Origin: an uncultured Lachnospiraceae bacterium
GTDB taxonomy: Bacteria; Bacillota; Clostridia; Lachnospirales; Lachnospiraceae
DNA length: 41,073 nucleotides
Assembly: GCA_947625775.1 (NCBI GenBank)
Contig: CANQPM010000027.1
Location: forward strand, 1-41,073
Direction: 5' to 3'
A program made the position numbers and the translations under genes. A model generated the notes under the pieces. The model worked only from the letters and a program-made list of their open reading frames with translations. It was not told the origin of the DNA and searched no databases. Below are positions 1 to 8,846 of the stretch, in pieces. How positions within the stretch are numbered: the stretch's first letter is position 1; every line of letters begins with the position of its first letter.

Positions 1-689
1 GAAAAGATTGATTCCTTGCTTACGCGGGTGATGCCTGTCATTATGCCGCGTTCAAGCCATGGGTTTGTCTTGAATGTAGAATTGAACAGGCTTCTGGTAA
101 ATGAGACAAATTCGTTCCAGTAGCCATCTACATATGCTTCCTGCATTGGCGTATCGTACTCGTCCAAAAGGATTATTACCTTTTTGCCATAGTAACGCCA
201 CAAAAATTCAGACATTTGATTGATCGCGGCAGTTGCGGTATCTTCATCCATATCTATAGACACCATATCAAACATATGCCTGTCAGACTCCGTCATAAAG
301 CTGCAATCCCTGATAAATGCATACTGGACATAAAGCCTTGTAATCAATCTGCGGATTTCATTCTTAGCCGATTTGCAGCTTTTCTTTTTTATATTTGCAA
401 ATGACAGGCTTATGACAGGATATGTCCCCTGCATCTGGCGGTATTTCTCGTCCTGCCATATGGAAAGCCCTTCAAACAAGTCGCCGCGTCCTGCATATTT
501 TGTGGAAAAAAAACATTCCATCATGCTCATGGTGAGCGTCTTGCCGAAACGGCGCGGACGCGTTATAAGTGTCACATCATCATTTTTTTCCCACCATTCC
601 CTTATAAAATCTGTCTTGTCTACATAAAAACACCCTGCCTCGCGCAGCTTGCAAAAATCCTGTATCCCTATGCTGACCTTCCTCGCCAT
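1..689 (-). CDS. AAA-ATPase_like protein, 3' part outside window
   Basis: This is the first 229 residues of a protein of the AAA-ATPase_like (PF09820) family, whose members usually carry a C-terminal PD-(D/E)XK nuclease domain and are often annotated as hypothetical AAA proteins. Visible motifs are the family N-terminus with VDKT at about residues 23-26, the P-loop variant RPRRFGKT at 44-51, the Walker B-like LLDEYDTP at 175-182 and the family motif GITRVSK at 220-226. The ATG at 687-689 was chosen because GGAGG (698-702) sits 8 bases upstream; another in-frame ATG at 704 lacks a ribosome binding site. The nuclease half lies beyond the left edge, so intactness cannot be judged. The cellular role of the family is not established; these genes are multicopy in Clostridia and Bacteroidetes. 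Confidence 0.9.
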   Translation of the reverse strand, partial: MARKVSIGIQDFCKLREAGCFYVDKTDFIREWWEKNDDVTLITRPRRFGKTLTMSMMECFFSTKYAGRGDLFEGLSIWQDEKYRQMQGTYPVISLSFANIKKKSCKSAKNEIRRLITRLYVQYAFIRDCSFMTESDRHMFDMVSIDMDEDTATAAINQMSEFLWRYYGKKVIILLDEYDTPMQEAYVDGYWNEFVSFTRSLFNSTFKTNPWLERGIMTGITRVSKESIF

Positions 690-868
690 GCCTATGCCCT
701 CCATTGAACGTGCTTTAAATGTATTATCCAAGCAACATACTATATCATTTACACTCCAGCAAACGCCTTCCGCAGCCCGCTGTATATGCTACAATATTAG
801 CACAAATAACACGCGAATAAAAGCGGTTTCTGATATAAAGTATGGAATTTTCAAGGTGCGTGGGAAAT

Positions 869-3487
869 CTATTCCACTATAACAAACCCATCTTCCTGAA
901 GGTTTTGCACTGTCCTGCTTAAACTGGAATCGAAACGCCAAGTTAGCTCGGCAGCTACTTTTACAGCTTCAGGCGTGTCAAACGTTATATTCATAAAATA
1001 CGCATTGCCATCCATACCGTTGCTGTATTCAATCCCATCTATACCCTGAAAGCGTGACAGCGTATATTCCCTGTCATCCTCCACATGGTCTTCTTCCAGA
1101 AACTCTGCTTCTGTTATGCCCTCCGAAGCAAGAATTTCAAGCCCGTAAGGCGAAACAACAATCTTCTCATTATATTGCACCTGCTGCAGATTGTCCCCAT
1201 CGGCTATCAGCGTTATGTCATAATAAGCAATCTGGCACAAATGCTCCTCGCCGTCCACTACATATAAATCAAATTCTTCTTCGCCATGAAGCGTAACAGT
1301 CTGCTTATCCTGCCTATCCTGCCTATCCTGCTGACTCTGCCCTGCCTGTGCTTCCTGCTTATCCTGCTTATCCTGCCTCTCCTGCTGGCTCTGCCCTGCC
1401 TGTGCTTCCTGTCCATCTCCCCCGTCTATTATAACGTATCCATTTGACTGCATCCCGCTGACAGACGCTTCCAGCGAAAGAATAGCGGCATTTCCTTCTA
1501 CCTCCATAAGTCCTTGGCTTGCAAGCTCTTTCACCGCGCCGCCTGTACAATCAACTATGAGATTAAACGTATATGTTTCATCTGTAATTTCCCTTGTGGC
1601 TTCCACTCCGTCTACCGCATTATACTGTGCAATAACATCATCATAAAGACCACATAGCTGTTTTCGTGTACTCTCATCATAATCGGCAATGTAAAATTCG
1701 CTCGTTTCTATCCATTTTTTCACAAAGTCGTCCTTTGATTTGAGCGTTATGGTGTCAAGCATCGTTATTCCGCCTATGTCCAATGTCGCCTGCAGGGTAA
1801 CGCTGTCCCAATCCTGCTCATCCTGCTTCTCCCGCTCTGCCTGTGTACCTGTTTCCTCCGTCTGCTGTTCGGAGGATTCGTTTTGATCCGATTGTATTTC
1901 CTGCTCTTTTTGTTTTGTATTATCTTTTTCACCATTTATGACATCACTGTCAGAATTGTCGGACGTTTTCTTCTCATCCGCCTTATCTTCCTCCGCGTAT
2001 TCTCCGCTGTCATTTTTAGTGCTAAAGGTTTCAACAGCATTATATATGCCGATTGCCAAAAGCAGTACGCATATTCCCGCTGCTGCGCCTATCAGAATGC
2101 CTATTATTGCCTTTTTTCTTGGACTCCAAGAGCCATTTCCCCTTAATTTAGCCGCCTTATGTCTGCCGCCATTTTGGCTTGCGCCGCACACAGGGCAGAA
2201 CGCTGTGCCTATGCTGATCGGGCTTTTGCATTTTTGGCATAGCACTTTTACATCCGAGGCATTTTCAGGCTGCGGCACACCATACCCATAGCCCTGCTGA
2301 CCCGCTGCCGTGCTTCCATCATACGGCGGCTGCGGCATTTCACCACGCAGTGTCTCCGTAGCTCCTGTCGCATCACCACGCAGCACCTCCGTAGCTCCTG
2401 TCACATCATCACGCAGTACCTCTGTAGCCTTTGTTTCATCCGCAATGCCGCCGCTCATGCCGCCACTGCCCGAAAACGAATGTGCCGTACTTCCAGCCCG
2501 CTCCTCATACACCATGATCCGCTCATCCGCCGCGTCCTCACTGGGATCAAGCAGTATCGCTTCAAGCTCCTGCCTCATTATTACTGGGCTTGAATAACGC
2601 TCCTCGGGGCGGTAAGCGCACGCTTTCAGCACGATCTCCGTGAGTCGGCTTTTTCCTGCCTGTGCAGGCTTTGGGAATTTTTCCCCGCTCATGCGTAGCA
2701 TCATCGCATGGTCGCGTGCATCAAGGCTTATCGGCTCAGGATAGTCGGGCAGGAACGGGGCGCGGTTGTTGTTCAGCAGACGGTAGAGTACAATACCGAG
2801 CGAATATATGTCCACTGCCGATGTATATGTCTGCCCTTTATACACCTCGGGCGCCATGTGCGTAAATGTCCCTTTTTTGGAAAGCTCCGCGTCCTTGCGC
2901 TCTATGATCCTCGCTATTCCGAAATCGCCGAGCTTAAACTCGCCGTTTTTGGAAATGAAAATATTGTCCGCCTTTATGTCACGGTGGATTATATTGTATT
3001 TCTGGCATGTCTCCAAGGCACGGCACATATCTATCCCAAGCTTTACGATATCGCGCTTTAAGAGCTGCCCGCGCTGCAGACGTATATAGCTGCTAAGCGG
3101 AGTGAGCAGCTCCATTTTGATCAAAATGTCCCAGCCCATGCCGTCGCTATGCCTTACGACCTCGTGATCCTCGTAGCCGACAATATTCCAGCTTCCCTTG
3201 AGCTTATACATAAGCTGTATTTCCTTTACGGTGTCCTCGACTATCCCGTAAAGGCTCGCCATTATATCGTCCTCGCTCATGCCCTCATTCTGCATCGCCT
3301 GTATTTCCGACCTTGTCTTTGCGACTGTGATGATTTTCAACGCCGATACATACTCAGTGCCGAAGTCATTCCTAGCTATCTCAAACACCTTGGCAAAGCC
3401 GCCCTCGCCGATAAAGCTCTTAATGTACCAGCTTTTGAAAAACGGTTCGTATTTTTTGTATTTTGCGATTATTTCGCTGTCGTTCAT
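869..3487 (-). CDS. Transmembrane Ser/Thr protein kinase with zinc ribbon and duplicated ectodomain
   Basis: This is a Hanks-type kinase and the last gene of the operon. The kinase domain spans about residues 20-310: glycine loop GEGGFAKVF (27-35), ATP lysine K51, catalytic HRDIKADN (168-175), DFG (188-190) and APE (212-214), all intact, so activity is expected. A juxtamembrane region carries three 11-residue repeats with ATEVLR or ATETLR (354-382), then a CxxC...CxxC zinc ribbon (417-434). One membrane helix (about 459-482) follows. The extracellular part has an acidic/Gln-rich linker and two similar domains, one ending near the middle (with VDGVEATREI) and one at the C-terminus (with IDGIEYSNGM), separated by two 18-residue Gln/Asp/Lys repeats. 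The PP2C gene ends 15 bases upstream, giving a writer/eraser pair. The domain layout parallels PrkC-type sensors but without PASTA domains; the ligand is unknown. Confidence 0.93.
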   Translation of the reverse strand: MNDSEIIAKYKKYEPFFKSWYIKSFIGEGGFAKVFEIARNDFGTEYVSALKIITVAKTRSEIQAMQNEGMSEDDIMASLYGIVEDTVKEIQLMYKLKGSWNIVGYEDHEVVRHSDGMGWDILIKMELLTPLSSYIRLQRGQLLKRDIVKLGIDMCRALETCQKYNIIHRDIKADNIFISKNGEFKLGDFGIARIIERKDAELSKKGTFTHMAPEVYKGQTYTSAVDIYSLGIVLYRLLNNNRAPFLPDYPEPISLDARDHAMMLRMSGEKFPKPAQAGKSRLTEIVLKACAYRPEERYSSPVIMRQELEAILLDPSEDAADERIMVYEERAGSTAHSFSGSGGMSGGIADETKATEVLRDDVTGATEVLRGDATGATETLRGEMPQPPYDGSTAAGQQGYGYGVPQPENASDVKVLCQKCKSPISIGTAFCPVCGASQNGGRHKAAKLRGNGSWSPRKKAIIGILIGAAAGICVLLLAIGIYNAVETFSTKNDSGEYAEEDKADEKKTSDNSDSDVINGEKDNTKQKEQEIQSDQNESSEQQTEETGTQAEREKQDEQDWDSVTLQATLDIGGITMLDTITLKSKDDFVKKWIETSEFYIADYDESTRKQLCGLYDDVIAQYNAVDGVEATREITDETYTFNLIVDCTGGAVKELASQGLMEVEGNAAILSLEASVSGMQSNGYVIIDGGDGQEAQAGQSQQERQDKQDKQEAQAGQSQQDRQDRQDKQTVTLHGEEEFDLYVVDGEEHLCQIAYYDITLIADGDNLQQVQYNEKIVVSPYGLEILASEGITEAEFLEEDHVEDDREYTLSRFQGIDGIEYSNGMDGNAYFMNITFDTPEAVKVAAELTWRFDSSLSRTVQNLQEDGFVIVE
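1301..1408 (-). repeat. Two 54-bp tandem repeats inside kinase gene
   Basis: Two adjacent 54-bp units (1301-1354 and 1355-1408) are nearly identical. Each encodes 18 residues beginning QEAQAGQSQQ and continuing with RQDKQDK-like residues. They form the hydrophilic linker between the two ectodomain copies of the kinase. The unit length is a multiple of three, so copy-number changes keep the frame. Confidence 0.85.
2340..2438 (-). repeat. Three 33-bp tandem repeats encoding ATEVLR motifs
   Basis: Three 33-bp units (2340-2372, 2373-2405, 2406-2438) encode 11-residue repeats of the form ATE(V/T)LR followed by (G/D)(D/E) and a short spacer. They lie in the cytoplasmic juxtamembrane segment of the kinase. 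A threonine with an aliphatic residue at +3 fits an FHA-binding phosphothreonine site; that function is inferred. Confidence 0.85.
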
Positions 3488-3502
3488 AATTGACTTCCCT
3501 TC

Positions 3503-4303
3503 CTATTTCCCAAACAGCCTTCCTATCAGTGACTTTTTCTCCTCACAGCACAGCACCATCACCGTCGTATTATCCCTTCCGCCGTTTTCAAGCGCTTTGT
3601 CGACAAGGCAGTTTACGATATGCTCGCTGCCGCCATCCGCCATTATCCGCTCTATCTCGTCCTCGGCAACCATTCCGGTCAGCCCGTCGCTGCACAGCAA
3701 AAGCTTATCACCTTCATTCAGTTCAATATCAACCACTATATTCGGATTAAGCTCAGGACTTCTAATGCCTAAATATTTAGTGAGCCTGTTTTTCTTGATG
3801 CCGCTGCTGTCAAAATTCATGTCGGCTAAATTCATATCCTTTGCGCGCTGCAGCTCATTGTGGTCTTTGCTTATCTTGCGCAGATGACCGCCAGAGCAGA
3901 GAAAAATCGGACTGTCGCCGAGATTACAGATTTGCGCCACGCCCTTATGCACAAGCACGATCGCCGCCGTGCTGCCCATATTGCAGCCGCCGTTTGTCTT
4001 CGCATACTCGTTTATCCTGCGGTTCATATCATTTATGAGGAAATTCCAGTCGCCGTCGGGCAGATGCGCGTCAAATGCCGCCATTGTCTTTGCCGCGATA
4101 AACGATGCCATCTCGCCGTTTTTCTCGCCTCCGATGCCGTCAAAAATGCCCGCCAGAATATCGCGGCTTCCGCCAAACGAAAGCTGATCACTGTCCGCAT
4201 CCTTTGCCTTGAAATACCTGTTGACGCAGAAATTATCTTCATTAATCGGGCGTATCCTGCCCTTGTCAGTCCTGACATATCCATTAACTACAATCATTGC
4301 CAT
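3503..4303 (-). CDS. PP2C-family Ser/Thr protein phosphatase
   Basis: This is a PPM/PP2C phosphatase expected to remove phosphate from Ser/Thr residues, probably reversing the adjacent kinase. Metal-binding motifs are present: RPINEDN (18-24, with E22 and D23), GIFDGIGG (52-59, D55), LLCSDGLTG in the second half and GGRDNTTVMVL near the C-terminus. The length (about 266 residues) is normal for bacterial PrpC/Stp enzymes, and no membrane segment is seen. The start is uncertain: TTG at 4309, ATG at 4303 and ATG at 4297 are all in frame and none has a strong ribosome binding site; I use 4303. The gene lies 40 bases after the YjiH-like gene and 15 bases before the kinase gene, which points to cotranscription. 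Confidence 0.92.
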   Translation of the reverse strand: MAMIVVNGYVRTDKGRIRPINEDNFCVNRYFKAKDADSDQLSFGGSRDILAGIFDGIGGEKNGEMASFIAAKTMAAFDAHLPDGDWNFLINDMNRRINEYAKTNGGCNMGSTAAIVLVHKGVAQICNLGDSPIFLCSGGHLRKISKDHNELQRAKDMNLADMNFDSSGIKKNRLTKYLGIRSPELNPNIVVDIELNEGDKLLLCSDGLTGMVAEDEIERIMADGGSEHIVNCLVDKALENGGRDNTTVMVLCCEEKKSLIGRLFGK

Positions 4304-4343
4304 ATCCAATCTGCCCGATTAATACGGGCGCTTTAACTTTGAG

Positions 4344-5651
4344 TTATCCAAAAAATCCCATAAGCTGCAGCAGCTTTGCTATTATGCCCGTAATCATTAT
4401 GCCTGCCGCCACCCGTTCCACCCATATGATCAAAAGCTCATGCATCCTGCACTGTATTCTGCATCTCCACAGGCTCGGTACAAAGCCCGCAAAAAATATC
4501 ACTGCCGAATACGGGACTACTGCCGCAATCCACTTTGCCGCCACCGAAGACAGAGCGCCCTCGCTTATCACTCCCGCAAGCACAGGCTCGAGGATGCTTA
4601 TGCCCAAAGCGCCCGCGCACTGCACAGCTTCCGAGCCGCCTATGCCAAACATATACAGCAGCGGGCGGAAAATACTGCCGATTATCCCAAAGATGCCTGT
4701 GTATTCGGCGAGGAACATTCCTAGCGGAATGACAAACACGCTTGTGCCTGTGATCTCGCACAGGACGGGAAACATCCTGCGCAGGATATTAATTACATTT
4801 TTCCACAGGGGCGCTGCTTGCGACGCTTTCAGCACTCCTGTCCTGAAAGCGCCATGCCTTGGTTCGGGTTCAGGGGATGCACCTTTTACGTACTCATTTC
4901 GCTTTTTGCACACGGGATATATCCGCGCCGTGAGCATGGTGGTGAGAAATGTCGACAAAAGCACAGTGGCGACATACGCCTCCCAATACTGCATAAGCCC
5001 CATGTAATTGACAAGATTTATCATAAGCCCTATCGAACACGTGGAAAAACCTGTCGCGACTATCACACATTCCTTTTCAGTAAAGCGCCCCTCCTCGTAC
5101 ATCTGTCTTGAGATAATATGCCCCATGGAATAATTGCCGAGGAATGCGCTCACTCCTATTACCGCGCTCGAACCAGGTGTGAGAAAAAGCTTCCTCATAA
5201 ACGGTCTGCACAGCACGCCCGCAAAATCCACAAGCCCGTATTCTGTCAGAAAAGGTATAAAAAGCGCCGTGATAAATATCGCGCACAGTATATTCCCTGT
5301 CGCGTTCACCGCCGATTCAGTCATTGCCGCAAGGTTTTGGGGCAGAACCCCAAAGACTTTGAGCAGACACAGAAAAAGTCCCAGAACCGCCTGTGTGAGA
5401 AAGAAAATATCAGTCGCGGTCCTGTCCTTATTTTTCAACATTCCCGTCACGCGTTTTATCACTGAATATGCCGTCAGCGCCATTATTATATACAGGTAGT
5501 CCGCCTTTAGCGCGTTCTTTAGAAGCGATATCAGGTGGTCTGCAAAAATGCTGCTGTTGCCGCCGATATTGACGCGCACAAAGAATACAAAAACGCCTAT
5601 GCCGCTGAATATGATAAAACGCAGCAACGGTATGTATTTTTTTATTTTCAT
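4344..5651 (-). CDS. YjiH-like GATE-domain membrane protein
   Basis: This is a polytopic membrane protein of about 435 residues resembling the YjiH family (nucleoside-recognition GATE domain). The recognisable block is around residues 160-215, with SAFLGNYSMGHIISRQMYEE and, after it, ATGFSTCSIG; GATE domains occur in nucleoside transporters and spore maturation proteins. Hydrophobic helices are spread over the whole length and a second GATE-like region lies near the C-terminus. The start ATG overlaps the stop of the preceding lipoprotein gene by four bases (ATGA), suggesting translational coupling. No transported molecule is known for YjiH proteins. Its place in a kinase/phosphatase operon is unusual and suggests that transport or membrane traffic is under phosphorylation control (inference). 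Confidence 0.8.
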   Translation of the reverse strand: MKIKKYIPLLRFIIFSGIGVFVFFVRVNIGGNSSIFADHLISLLKNALKADYLYIIMALTAYSVIKRVTGMLKNKDRTATDIFFLTQAVLGLFLCLLKVFGVLPQNLAAMTESAVNATGNILCAIFITALFIPFLTEYGLVDFAGVLCRPFMRKLFLTPGSSAVIGVSAFLGNYSMGHIISRQMYEEGRFTEKECVIVATGFSTCSIGLMINLVNYMGLMQYWEAYVATVLLSTFLTTMLTARIYPVCKKRNEYVKGASPEPEPRHGAFRTGVLKASQAAPLWKNVINILRRMFPVLCEITGTSVFVIPLGMFLAEYTGIFGIIGSIFRPLLYMFGIGGSEAVQCAGALGISILEPVLAGVISEGALSSVAAKWIAAVVPYSAVIFFAGFVPSLWRCRIQCRMHELLIIWVERVAAGIMITGIIAKLLQLMGFFG

Positions 5652-6481
5652 TCGGGTATTACCACCTCAACGGCTGTACCAGGATTCTGTATTTCCATAT
5701 TGAGGTCAATGTTCAGGTCAAATGTCTCATCGCTGCCCGACGTCACGTATTCCGCGGGAACTGTGACAGTGGTATAGCCCTTGTACTCTATCGCGTATAA
5801 ATATCCGTCGCTGTTTTCCTTTGCAACGCACCCAAAATCCTTTAATGCGTCAAAGGACAATGCCGTGCCTGAGCCGTCTGTCTGCTCCGCTATCATGGCA
5901 TTGAGCAGCGTCTTTAAAAATTCGTCAGGAAATGTCATCGTGTACACGGTATCTGAACCGCTCTTACTGCTTGTTATCTCGCTTATGTACTTCTGCGGTA
6001 TGGGATCAAGTACGCCCATCTCTTTGATTTTTCCCGCCTCAAGCATTCCCGAAAATTCCTCCAAAAACTTTTCGGAATTAAATCCTGTGCTGTCTGTCTT
6101 TTCGTTTGATTCGCCCGCATTATCCGCGTCAGGCTTCTGCACGCCTTTGTCCTTGTCGTTTGTAGAGGCAAGCTGCTCCTCCCCGTCAACGATCGTATGC
6201 ACCTGTCCGTCCTTGACATACTGCACTATGTCCCTGCCGTTTATTGTCATTTCATAGTACACCTCATTGCTTGAGTTCATCTTCATATCGCCGCTTGAAT
6301 TGACTGTCTGCGATCCGTCGTCAACCGCAAGTGCAAATTTCACGTCAAGCGAGCCTGTCTCGGACATTTTCTTATACGCGCTGCTGTAGTCTGAATACGC
6401 ACTCTTTCCTCCGCATGCGCCAAGCGTCAGCACGCAGACGCCCGCGATACCCATTGTGCAAAGTTTCCTTAATGCTTTCAT
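5648..6481 (-). CDS. Lipoprotein of unknown function
   Basis: The N-terminus is a clear lipoprotein signal: positively charged MKALRKL, a hydrophobic core, then lipobox LGAC with the lipidated Cys at residue 23. The remaining ~250 residues are soluble, predicted extracytoplasmic, with an alternating beta-strand look (for example EVYYEMTINGRD, a DGQVHTIVDGEEQL segment and the C-terminal YTTVTVPAEYV). The pattern recalls LppX/LolA-like or DUF6612-like lipoproteins, but I cannot assign the family. The ribosome binding site AGGAGG sits about 9 bases before the ATG. The gene lies 44 bases after the FHA-ABC gene and its stop overlaps the YjiH-like start, so it probably works with that membrane protein or the exporter. 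Confidence 0.85.
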   Translation of the reverse strand: MKALRKLCTMGIAGVCVLTLGACGGKSAYSDYSSAYKKMSETGSLDVKFALAVDDGSQTVNSSGDMKMNSSNEVYYEMTINGRDIVQYVKDGQVHTIVDGEEQLASTNDKDKGVQKPDADNAGESNEKTDSTGFNSEKFLEEFSGMLEAGKIKEMGVLDPIPQKYISEITSSKSGSDTVYTMTFPDEFLKTLLNAMIAEQTDGSGTALSFDALKDFGCVAKENSDGYLYAIEYKGYTTVTVPAEYVTSGSDETFDLNIDLNMEIQNPGTAVEVVIPE

Positions 6482-6525
6482 AATTTTTTTCCTCCTGATT
6501 TCATTTAAAATAAATTATTATATTA

Positions 6526-8844
6526 TCAGCCCCTGCCTTTACCTTTTAACGCTATTACCGTAAAGACAATGGCAGCAAGGCTCAAAGCCGCCAGCGCAAG
6601 CCACCCGTCCGCGATTGGATTTATCATGCCTTCCGAATATGAATAAATGCTGTTTATTATCACAGCCTCCTGCTCCTCCAGCCCCAGCGCCGTCTGCGTA
6701 AAGCCGCTTGGCAGATTGTTGATGTCCGCCGTGGTACAGTATGCGACACAGGCATATCGGCACGATATGATATACGACACAGCATCCACTATCCCTTGCA
6801 GATCCACGATTATCCCCGAAAAAAGTATCTGTGGGATAAGCAGGATGGGCGCAAACGATATCGCCTGATCCGAATTATTTACCAGCGCGGAGACGACAAG
6901 GCCAAGGCACGTAGCGCTCAGCATTGTCAGATATGTGGTGAGCCATATTTCCATATACGGCGCACCGCTCCACTGCATGCCCTGCTCAGGCATACCAAGC
7001 AGGACTGCCACAGTTCCCGTAAGCAGGAATGTCTGCACCAGATCAAACACGCCATTCACGATAAGCTTAGAGCCTACATAGGGCACAAGCTTTAAATCTG
7101 CCATCCTCTCGCGCTTATATATCTGGCTTTCCTTGCATATTTCCTGAATAGAGTTGAAAAGCCCTATCCAAAAAGCGCAGCATGCAAGCGTAAGGGCAAG
7201 CTTCTGCGTATCGTACGATGCCTCAAACGGATATCCGTCGCTAAACGCCGCATACAGCAGCACGCCAAGCCCTGGCGCCATCAGCAGCTGTATCAGCAGC
7301 CTCTTGGCATCATGCAGCTGCAGCTCCACATATCTTCTCACAAGAATTATTATCTGCCTCAGTGACGAGGCCTTCTTCTTTCTCCTGTTTACCCCCTGCT
7401 CAATACGGATATTCGGCGCATATGCAGTCTCCGCGCTGTTTGCCCTGCTCTTTTCAAAGCCGTCCGCCCAGCTTGCCGCGTTTGAATTTATCAGGTCATA
7501 GATATCCACCAAATTATCAACCCCGAAAAATTCAAGCGCACCAGACGGCGTGCCAAAATAACACAATCTTCCGCCCGTCCCCATCACTGCTATCTTGTCG
7601 CACAGATTCAGGTTAAGCGGCGTATGCGTCACAAGCACTACCGTCTTCCCGCCGCTTGCCATCTCTTTAAGCGTGAGCATCAGATTGCGCTCCGTGCCAG
7701 GGTCAAGCCCCGATGTCGGCTCGTCAAGGAAAAAGAGCTTGGGGTCTGAAAGCAGCTCTACGGCAATGCTCGCCCTCTTTTTCTGCCCTCCGCTAAAGCT
7801 TCTTATCATTACGTCCTTTTTGTCGCTCAGCTTTACCATGGCAAGCGCCTGCTCAATGCCTGCCTGTATCTCCTCCTGTCCCGAATCGCGCGGCGCTCTC
7901 AGCTTCGCCGTAAAGTAAAGCATCCTCTCAAGCGTCAGGTTGTCATACACTATATCCTGCTGCGGCACGTAGCCTATCATGTTTTTCAGGCTGCTGTAGT
8001 TTGCCGCCAAATCCTCGCCGCCTATGGTGACATTGCCCTCGGATATGCTGCTGCACCCGCAAAGACAGTTCAGCAGAGTAGATTTGCCCGCGCCCGAGCC
8101 TCCGATTATCGCGACAAATTCGCCCGCGTTCACGGAAAAGTTTATGTCGCTGTTTATCCTCTTTTTATTCTTACCCCTGCCTACGTCTTTTGACAGATGC
8201 GACACTTCAAAGCTAAGCCCCTCGGCTATCTTAATATAATGCAGCACGCCGCCCTGGTATATGAACTGTGTATCGCCAATCATAAACCTGTCCATGTCAA
8301 ACAGCTTCTGCCGCGATTTCATGTCCTCGCCATTGTACTGAATCTGTGCGTCAGACGACATGCGTTCGAGATAATATCCGCCGCTCTCCAAAACAATCCT
8401 GCAGTGCTGCTTGAATACGGACGGATAAGAAAGGCATATGCCGCATCCCGCGTCGCGCCCTATCGTCACTGTATTCTTGCCCGCAAGCTGATATTTACGG
8501 TACACGTTCTGAGGGCTTGTGTCTGAAAAGAGAAACGCTACCTTATTGCCAGTCGTCTCATACCCGATCAAAAGCTTGTCGCCCCCGACAAGGCGTTTCT
8601 GCGGTATCTTTTCCCTGTTCCAGAATATGCCGTTGGTGCTGTGATCGTCATATACCACCCAGCTTTCGCCATTAAAGCAGAACCGTCCATGTCTTTTTGA
8701 TACAAGGCTGCTCGTCAATATGATGTCATTGTCATGACCGCGCCCAAACGTGACCTCCTCCTTTTGGAATGAAGCAAGATTCACTATCATGTCCCTGTCC
8801 GCGCCGTCAAGAATCGTGATGTAAAATTCCCTTATGCCCGCCAT
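6526..8844 (-). CDS. FHA-FHA-ABC-type exporter, ATPase fused to ABC-2 membrane domain
   Basis: This is a single-chain half-transporter of the ABCG-like layout (ATPase first, membrane domain second) preceded by two FHA domains. The first FHA (about 10-105) has FGRGHDND, SKRHGRF and STNG, the full phosphothreonine-binding set. The second (about 120-200) has IGRDAGCG but weaker binding residues. The ATPase has Walker A GGSGAGKST (about 248), signature SFSGGQKKRA (about 349), Walker B LFFLDEP (about 371) and the H-loop VTHT. Six or so membrane helices fill the C-terminal ~270 residues. ATG 8844 was chosen over GTG 8850 because GGAGG lies 7 bases before it. The FHA domains probably dock a phosphorylated partner, the kinase at 869-3487 being the obvious candidate. 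The substrate is unknown. Confidence 0.92.
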   Translation of the reverse strand: MAGIREFYITILDGADRDMIVNLASFQKEEVTFGRGHDNDIILTSSLVSKRHGRFCFNGESWVVYDDHSTNGIFWNREKIPQKRLVGGDKLLIGYETTGNKVAFLFSDTSPQNVYRKYQLAGKNTVTIGRDAGCGICLSYPSVFKQHCRIVLESGGYYLERMSSDAQIQYNGEDMKSRQKLFDMDRFMIGDTQFIYQGGVLHYIKIAEGLSFEVSHLSKDVGRGKNKKRINSDINFSVNAGEFVAIIGGSGAGKSTLLNCLCGCSSISEGNVTIGGEDLAANYSSLKNMIGYVPQQDIVYDNLTLERMLYFTAKLRAPRDSGQEEIQAGIEQALAMVKLSDKKDVMIRSFSGGQKKRASIAVELLSDPKLFFLDEPTSGLDPGTERNLMLTLKEMASGGKTVVLVTHTPLNLNLCDKIAVMGTGGRLCYFGTPSGALEFFGVDNLVDIYDLINSNAASWADGFEKSRANSAETAYAPNIRIEQGVNRRKKKASSLRQIIILVRRYVELQLHDAKRLLIQLLMAPGLGVLLYAAFSDGYPFEASYDTQKLALTLACCAFWIGLFNSIQEICKESQIYKRERMADLKLVPYVGSKLIVNGVFDLVQTFLLTGTVAVLLGMPEQGMQWSGAPYMEIWLTTYLTMLSATCLGLVVSALVNNSDQAISFAPILLIPQILFSGIIVDLQGIVDAVSYIISCRYACVAYCTTADINNLPSGFTQTALGLEEQEAVIINSIYSYSEGMINPIADGWLALAALSLAAIVFTVIALKGKGRG

Positions 8845-8846
8845 GC

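Noticed and set aside
3149-3887. Plus-strand frames of 100-200 codons opposite the kinase and phosphatase genes
   Set aside because: They are mirror frames of conserved kinase and PP2C coding sequence, have no ribosome binding sites and no protein-like motifs.
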